Assembly: GCA_900549455.1 (NCBI GenBank)
Contig: UROM01000056.1
Coordinates: forward strand, 1-10,552
Source: an uncultured Collinsella sp.
Lineage (GTDB): Bacteria > Actinomycetota > Coriobacteriia > Coriobacteriales > Coriobacteriaceae
Length of the DNA stretch: 10,552 nt
Direction: 5' to 3'
In this document: positions 5,746 through 10,552 of the stretch, piece after piece
Layout of the letters: the number at the start of each line of letters is the position of its first letter
Numbering within the stretch: position 1 is the stretch's first letter
Program-made: the position numbers and the translations under genes
The notes under the pieces: model-generated
The model's database searches: none
Told to the model about the DNA's origin: nothing
Seen by the model: the letters and a program-made list of their open reading frames with translations, nothing else

Positions 5746-6243
5746 CTATTCCTCGCAGGGAAGGTCGCGCAGGGCCCGGCGCTCAAAGATACGGAAGATC
5801 TGCGTATACCACAGGTCCTGAGTTGCCTGGGGCTTTACCAGGATCGTGTCGACACCGGCAAAGTTGCCGCTCCACACGTCCGTGTACAGCTGGTCGCCGA
5901 TCAGCACGGCTTCGTCGGCCGTAGCGCCCAGGCGCTTAAGGCCCGCCTTGAGGGCAAACGGCGCCGGCTTCATGGCGTGGCTGATGGCCTCGAGCCCCAG
6001 CTCGCGGGCCGATGCCATGACCTGGTCGCGATGCCAGTTGTTGGACACCATGCACAGCTTAAAGCCCTTGGCGTGGGCGGCCTCGAGCCAGGCGGAAACC
6101 GCAGCGGGCACCTGCTCGGTATCGCGCGGCACCAGGGTGTTATCGCGATCGAGTAGAATAGCGCGCTTGCCATCGGCCCACAGGGTATCGAGGTCGATGC
6201 GATCGACCGAGGCAACGTATCGTTTGGGGCTAAAAATCCTCAT
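5746..6243 (-). CDS. YqeG family HAD-type phosphatase
   Basis: A 165-residue member of the HAD superfamily, subfamily IIIA, YqeG type. The biological substrate of this family is not firmly established. HAD motif I is LLDRDNTLV (nucleophile D32, acid D34), motif II is MVSNN (S67), motif III is the lysine of HAMKPAP (K92), and motif IV is LIGDQLYTDV (D117, D122). The family usually has DLDNTL in motif I; DRDNTL here keeps both aspartates. The ATG at 6243, 2 nt after the mltG stop, gives the usual short N-terminus before motif I; a TTG at 6255 would overlap mltG by 10 nt and is less likely. The Shine-Dalgarno match is weak for both, so translation probably depends on coupling with mltG. In Firmicutes yqeG often lies beside aroE, and a shikimate gene follows here as well. 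Confidence 0.9.
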   Translation of the reverse strand: MRIFSPKRYVASVDRIDLDTLWADGKRAILLDRDNTLVPRDTEQVPAAVSAWLEAAHAKGFKLCMVSNNWHRDQVMASARELGLEAISHAMKPAPFALKAGLKRLGATADEAVLIGDQLYTDVWSGNFAGVDTILVKPQATQDLWYTQIFRIFERRALRDLPCEE

Positions 6244-6245
6244 GA

Positions 6246-7643
6246 TTAATTCCAAGACTGTTGGTGCTCTTCGTAGGTCTGCGAGAAATACTCCTCATCC
6301 TGCGTGATATAGAAATACAGGTCATCGGAGTCAGTGGGCTCAAAGGTAGCCTTGAGCGCCTCGAGCGACGGAGAGCAGATGGGCGTGGGCGGCAGGCCCT
6401 CGTGCTTATAGGTGTTGTACGGGCTATCGCTCTGCAGGTCGTCGGCGGTAACCTCGCCGCCGGTGACATACATCATGGTCGCATCGCTGTTGAGATAGCG
6501 CAGGCCATCGAGCTTGCCGGCAAGGCGGTTGTAGAAGACCGAGGCGACATGCGCGCGCTGCTCGGCGTTGAGACCCTCGCGCTCGACGATAGAGGCAAGG
6601 TTGATGATGTCGTAGTCGGACATCTCCACGCCGTAGCGCTCCTTGATCTTGGCCTCGCAACCGGCAAAATCGAGCGACTTGTACTCAGTGTTGAACTGGT
6701 CGAGCATGGCACGGATCACATCGTCGGCGCTCGGGTCTTTACCAAGCGAATATGTCTTGGGGAACAGGAAGCCCTCAAGCGAATCGTTGGCAGCGCCTTC
6801 GAGGAAGCTGTAATCATTCACGTAGTTGGAAGCCTTTGCCTGGTTAAGGAAGTCCTCCTTGGAGATGCTGTCGTAGGCCTGGGCAACACGATCTGCGACC
6901 TGATCGACAGTTAGGCCCTCAGGAATCGTCAGCGCATCGGAGCCGGCATTGGGGCCCTCCATGAGCTGCTGGACGACATCGGTCGCATCCATGAGCGTGG
7001 TGAACGAGTAGGTGCCGGGCTTAAGCGACATGTCGGCGTTGAGCTTTTTGACTGCCGCGTAGTAATCCTTGGGATTCTCGACAATATGGTTCTCGGAGAG
7101 AATCGAAGCTATGGTATCGCCCGAGGCTCCCTCGGGAATCGTGATCGTGACCTGCTGGCCAGCGGCGACCTTCGAATCCTCTCCGGTAAAGAAGCCCTTA
7201 ACGGCCGGCACGACGAAGAAGGCAATCGCAGCAAGCGCGAGTACGGCAACCACGGCGCCTACGATCATGGGTACCGGGGAGTTCTTCTTTTGGGCACCGC
7301 GGCGAGCATGCGTGTTGTAGCTGAAACGCGTCGCCGGAGCCACACCGTGCGTGCCGTGAGCATGATGTGCATGGGAGCGTGATTGCGGAGCCTGTGCTTG
7401 CGCGCGCTGCGTCGGAACCTGCTGCTTAAAGCGAGCGCCGCCAGCAGGCTGCGTGGAGCGGGCGGACGGCTGTTGAGCTGCACGCTGAGAGGGTTGAGCG
7501 GCACGCGAGGAGGACTGCGCCGGACGCGCAACAGGCTGAGCCGCACGTTGCGTCGGCTGCACCGGGCGCTGGACAGGCTGAGCAGGACGCGGCGCGGGCT
7601 GCCCCTGTCGATTTGGCTGGCGCGGGTCGGAAGCGCTAGGCAT
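6246..7643 (-). CDS. mltG: Endolytic murein transglycosylase MltG with long cytoplasmic N-terminus
   Basis: A 465-residue YceG/MltG family enzyme that cleaves nascent glycan strands at the membrane and is thought to set glycan length. Residues 1-120 are low-complexity, rich in Pro, Gln, Ala, Arg and Ser, with a His-rich patch (HAHHAHGTHG, 91-100), and are expected to be disordered and cytoplasmic. One transmembrane helix covers about 124-147. An extracellular LysM-like segment (about 163-240) and the catalytic YceG domain follow. The catalytic signature LASIVEREG (349-357) holds the conserved glutamate, probably E354. Further landmarks are ASVFYNRL, LNSDATMMY and SPYNTYKHEGLPPTPI; families usually have GLPPGPI there. 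The ATG overlaps the ruvX stop by 8 nt and has a strong GAGGAGGT site. E. coli MltG is about 340 residues; the difference is almost all in the N-terminal region. Confidence 0.95.
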   Translation of the reverse strand: MPSASDPRQPNRQGQPAPRPAQPVQRPVQPTQRAAQPVARPAQSSSRAAQPSQRAAQQPSARSTQPAGGARFKQQVPTQRAQAQAPQSRSHAHHAHGTHGVAPATRFSYNTHARRGAQKKNSPVPMIVGAVVAVLALAAIAFFVVPAVKGFFTGEDSKVAAGQQVTITIPEGASGDTIASILSENHIVENPKDYYAAVKKLNADMSLKPGTYSFTTLMDATDVVQQLMEGPNAGSDALTIPEGLTVDQVADRVAQAYDSISKEDFLNQAKASNYVNDYSFLEGAANDSLEGFLFPKTYSLGKDPSADDVIRAMLDQFNTEYKSLDFAGCEAKIKERYGVEMSDYDIINLASIVEREGLNAEQRAHVASVFYNRLAGKLDGLRYLNSDATMMYVTGGEVTADDLQSDSPYNTYKHEGLPPTPICSPSLEALKATFEPTDSDDLYFYITQDEEYFSQTYEEHQQSWN

Positions 7644-8064
7644 GCTGGACCTCCTCGTTTTTACGATCGAGCCATGTCTGCAAGAACAGGCTGGCGGCGA
7701 TCATGTCAATCTTGCCCCTCATCTGCTTTTCGTTGAGTCCCTGTTCGCGCAGGATGCGCTTGGCCTCTTGCGAGGACAGGCGCTCATCCTCAAACTCCAG
7801 CGGAAGATCGAGCTCGTCGGCAATCTTTTGGGCCACGGCGGCGACGCGCTCGGCCTGCGGGCCGAGCTCACCGGCCATAGTCAGGGGACGTCCGCTTACC
7901 AGGATCTCGGGCTCATAGTCCTCGACCAGGTAGCGAAACGTCTTGGCCATACCGGTGACCTCGGCAGCGGGGAGCACCTTGACGGGCATCGCCATCTTGC
8001 CATCTCGGCTCGAGACAGCGATGCCAATCCTGGTCTCCCCTATGTCCAGCGCAAGCGCGACCAC
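7636..8064 (-). CDS. ruvX: RuvX/YqgF family putative Holliday junction resolvase
   Basis: A 142-residue RNase H-like protein of the YqgF/RuvX family, proposed to resolve Holliday junctions and shown in E. coli to act in 16S rRNA 5' processing. The first catalytic aspartate D7 is in LALDIGETRIGIAVS. LVSGRPLTMAGELGPQA (56-71) is the family's second signature, EDERLSSQEA (92-101) carries the second acidic site, and the final aspartate D120 is in KIDMIAASLFLQTWLD. Length is normal. The start is GTG at 8064: an in-frame TAA lies only four codons upstream, no ATG is available, and AAGAAG sits 5 nt before it. It follows alaS by 17 nt and overlaps mltG by 8 nt. The alaS-ruvX-mltG order is common in Gram-positive bacteria. 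Confidence 0.94.
   Translation of the reverse strand: MVALALDIGETRIGIAVSSRDGKMAMPVKVLPAAEVTGMAKTFRYLVEDYEPEILVSGRPLTMAGELGPQAERVAAVAQKIADELDLPLEFEDERLSSQEAKRILREQGLNEKQMRGKIDMIAASLFLQTWLDRKNEEVQHA
7649..7656 (-). promoter_or_regulatory. Strong ribosome binding site for mltG
   Basis: The minus strand reads GAGGAGGT 5 nt before the mltG ATG, inside the 3' end of ruvX. It confirms the ATG at 7643 and therefore the long low-complexity N-terminus of MltG. Confidence 0.85.
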
Positions 8065-8081
8065 AGCGACTTCTTAGGTTC

Positions 8082-10510
8082 TTAGGCGCCGAGCGCGGTC
8101 TTGGCGGCCGCGAGGGCATCGGCGATACCGGCGGCGTTCTTGCCACCGGCCTGGGCCATGTTGGGACGACCGCCACCGCGACCATCGACCAGGCCCGCGA
8201 TCTGTTTGATCACATTACCGGCGTGGAAACCGGCCTTGACGGCGTCGTCGGAGCCGGCGGCGAGCAGGGCCGGGGTGCCCTTCTCAGTCACGCTGGCGAC
8301 AACGCAGGCGACGGGGCCGGCGACCTTCTGGTGCACGGTATCCCATACGTTGCGCAGGTCGGCGGCCTCGAGACCCTGGAGCTCGGCGACAACGAGCTTG
8401 TAGCCGTCGAGCTCGACAGCGCCGTCGATGGCGCTGGAGATGGCATCGGAGGAGCCACCGGTGAGCGCCTTCTTGAGCTTGTTGGCGGTCTCGCGCAGCT
8501 CGGCCTGCAGGTTCTCAACGCGGGCGGGAACCTCGTCGACGCGGCACTTGAGCGCAGCGGCGGCGGCGTCAACGAGCGCCAGGCGGTCGGCCATGTAGTC
8601 GAGGGCGCCCTTGGAGGTCACGGCCTCGATACGGCGGACATTGGAGCCCGTGGAGGACTCGGAAATAATCTTGAACAGGCCGATCTCGGCGGTGTTGGCG
8701 GCATGGGTACCACCGCAGAGCTCGCGGGAGAACGGCTGATCCTCGGCGCCCACGGAGACGACGCGGACGACATCGCCGTACTTCTCGCCAAAGAGGGCAA
8801 CAGCACCCGCGGCCTTGGCCTCGTCGATGTCCATGACGCGGGTCACGACCGGCTTGGAAGCGAAGATTTGCTGATTGACCAGGTCCTCGACAGCCTTGAG
8901 CTGCTCGAAGGACAGGGCCTCAAAGTGCGTGAAGTCAAAGCGCAGGTGCTCGGGGGTCACCAGCGAGCCAGCCTGGGAGACATGCTCGCCCAGGACCTGC
9001 TTAAGGGCGGCGTCGAGCAGGTGCGTAGCGGTGTGGTTGCGACGAAGGAAGCCACGACGCTCGGCGTCGAGCGTAGCGGTCACGGTAGCGCCGACGGTCA
9101 GCGTGCCCTCGGCAACATGCGCGACGTGGGCATACAGGCCGTTGTGGTTCTTGGTGTCGGAAACGGTCAGCGCAACGCCCTCGGCGGAAAGCTCGCCAGC
9201 GTCGCCCTGCTGGCCGCCCATCTCGGCATAGAACGGGGTACGGTCGAGCACGACCTCGACGTCCTCACCGGCGGCAACGGACTCGACGGACTCGCCGTTG
9301 CGCACGATGGCGACAACCTTGGCACCCTCGATCACATCGTTGTCATAGCCATCGAACTCGGTCGCAGCGACCTTGTCCGAAAGCTCAACCCACACGTCGT
9401 TGAAGCTGCCCCAGGCATCGCCCTTGGCGTTGGCGCGGGCGCGGGCCTTCTGGTCCTCCATGCAGGCGGTGAAGCCGTCCATGTCGACGTCGTGACCAGC
9501 AGCGCCGGCAATCTCGACGGTCAGGTCGATGGGGAAACCAAAGGTGTCGTGCAGCTTAAAGGCAACATCGCCCGGAAGAACGGCGCCCTCAGCGAGCGCG
9601 GTCAGGGCCTCGTCCAGGTAAACGCGGCCGTTGTCGAGCGTCGTGGAGAAGCGCTCCTCCTCGGAGGCGACGATACCCTTGACGAGCGCGACATTCTTGA
9701 GCAGCTCGGGATAGGCCTCGCCCATCTGAGCGTTGACCTCGTCGATGAACTTGGTCAGGAAGGCGCCCTCGATGCCCAGCAGGCGGCCGTGGAACACGGC
9801 GCGACGGAGCAGGCGACGCAGGACGTACTCGCGGCCCTCGTTGCCGGGCAGGATGCCGTCCGAGATCATGAAGTCGACGGCACGGGAATGGTCGGCAATG
9901 ATGCGCAGGGAGCGGCTGGCGCCAGAGTAATCGTCGGCGTCATAGGTCTTGCCGCTGATCTCCTCACCGAGCTTGATGAGGTGCTGCATCAGATCGCCGT
10001 CGTAGTTAGCGGTCTTGTGCTGCATGATAGCGGCCATGCGCTCCAGACCCATACCCGTATCGAGGTTGCGGTGCGGCAGCTCCGGCATGGAGCCGTCCTC
10101 TTGGCGGTCGTACTGGGTAAAGACGAGGTTCCAGAACTCAAGGAAGCGGTCGCAGTCGCAGCCGGGCTTGCAGTCGGGGCTACCGCAGCCGACCTCCTCG
10201 CCCATGTCAAAGTAGATCTCGGAGCACGGACCGCAGGGGCCGGTGGGGCCGGCGGCCCAGAAGTTATCGTCCTCGCCCAGGCGGGAGATGTGGTCCTCGG
10301 CAACGCCCAGAGAACGCCACACGTCGTGGGTCTCGTCGTCCTCGGTAAAGACGGTAAAGTACAGGCGATCGAGCGGCAGCTTGAACTCCTTGGTGATGAG
10401 CTCGAAGGCCCAGGCGCAAGCCTGCTGCTTGGAGACGCCGCCAAAGGAGAAGTCGCCGAGCATCTCGAAGAACGAGAGGTGACGGCCGTCCTCGCCGATG
10501 CAGTCGATGT
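8082..10510 (-). CDS. alaS: Alanyl-tRNA synthetase, N-terminus missing
   Basis: Class II synthetase that charges tRNA-Ala and clears mischarged Ser and Gly. The visible frame encodes 808 residues, starting at IDCIGEDGRHLSFFEM, which is motif 2 territory, and running to the stop. By comparison with E. coli AlaRS (about 876 residues) some 70 N-terminal residues, including motif 1, are lost at the adapter junction. Motif 2 continues as FFEMLGDFSFGG, then TGPCGPCSEIYFD; motif 3 is NLDTGMGLERMA. A cysteine-rich insert (CGSPDCKPGCDCDRF) typical of many Gram-positive enzymes is present. The editing domain is intact, with HTATH (visible residues 492-496) and CGGTH (598-602). The C-Ala domain ends with GRGGGRPNMAQAGG. 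Bases 10509-10510 are the last genomic bases. A methionine at 10463 is internal and not the start. Confidence 0.98.
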
Positions 10511-10552
10511 CTGTCTCTTATACACATCTCCGAGCCCACGAGACTCCTGAGC
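10511..10552. other. Illumina Nextera i7-side adapter (artefact)
   Basis: Sequencing adapter. Bases 10511-10529 are the inverted Tn5 mosaic end (CTGTCTCTTATACACATCT). Bases 10530-10544 are the i7 arm (CCGAGCCCACGAGAC). The final eight bases TCCTGAGC lie where the i7 index belongs and match, from memory, Nextera index N704. It truncates alaS; peptides such as LLYTSPSPRDS or YKRQ arising from this edge are artefacts. Confidence 0.98.

Noticed and set aside
7500..7620. A possible DNA repeat array in the 5' part of mltG.
   Set aside because: The repeats are short, irregular Pro/Gln/Ala/Arg codon runs within a low-complexity protein segment, without evenly spaced identical units as in CRISPR or tandem repeats.
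8082..10463. Treating the methionine at 10463 as the alaS start.
   Set aside because: It lies inside the conserved FFEMLGDFSFG motif, and conserved coding sequence continues upstream to the adapter.
10464..10539. Minus-strand frames starting in the right-hand adapter (MGSEMCIRDR..., MYKRQ...).
   Set aside because: They are adapter translations joined to wrong frames of alaS.
8223..10550. A 775-codon open frame on the plus strand, antisense to alaS.
   Set aside because: It mirrors alaS codon by codon, a common effect of strong G/C third-position bias. Its translation is rich in Gly, Ala, Val, Leu and Asp with no recognisable domain, and it ends in adapter sequence.

Overview
This is a run of conserved housekeeping genes, all on the minus strand, so the biological order reads from right to left. 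By eye the DNA is GC-rich (about 60 %) with strong third-position G/C bias. The gene content and order (alaS, ruvX, mltG, a YqeG-type phosphatase, aroK, an aroB-like gene, then a pepP/pepQ-type peptidase, efp, an Asp23 gene, nusB, xseB, tlyA) and the proteins suggest an actinobacterium of the Coriobacteriia, perhaps Collinsella or a relative. That placement is inference from memory of the group; no rRNA or other decisive marker is present.

The two ends are not biological. Bases 1-49 and 10511-10552 are Illumina Nextera adapter sequence, including what look like both sample indexes. Genuine genomic sequence is therefore about 50-10510. The adapters cut alaS near its 5' end on the right, and cut the gene after tlyA to its first three codons on the left.

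Three transcription units can be proposed. Unit 1 (10510 to 4098): alaS (partial), ruvX, mltG, yqeG-like, aroK, aroB-like, with gaps of 17 nt or less or short overlaps. Unit 2 (about 4092 to 2769): a peptidase gene preceded by a possible promoter and a long hairpin, and closed by a strong intrinsic terminator. Unit 3 (about 2737 to 50): a TATAAT-type promoter, then efp, asp23-like, nusB, xseB, tlyA and the start of a further gene, probably nadK, all almost contiguous.

The genes cover translation (AlaRS, EF-P), transcription termination and rRNA synthesis (NusB), rRNA 2'-O-methylation (TlyA), DNA/RNA processing (RuvX/YqgF, XseB), cell-wall synthesis (MltG), and aromatic amino-acid synthesis (AroK, AroB-like). 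No mobile element, CRISPR array, tRNA or rRNA gene is visible, and no stretch over 300 bases lacks a gene.

Most of the window is ordinary. The observation most worth following is the AroB-like protein: its full-length fold seems kept, but essentially every catalytic, zinc-binding and NAD-binding signature of 3-dehydroquinate synthase is replaced, and a cluster of cysteines sits where the glycine-rich NAD motif should be. It looks like a pseudoenzyme translationally coupled to an intact shikimate kinase.
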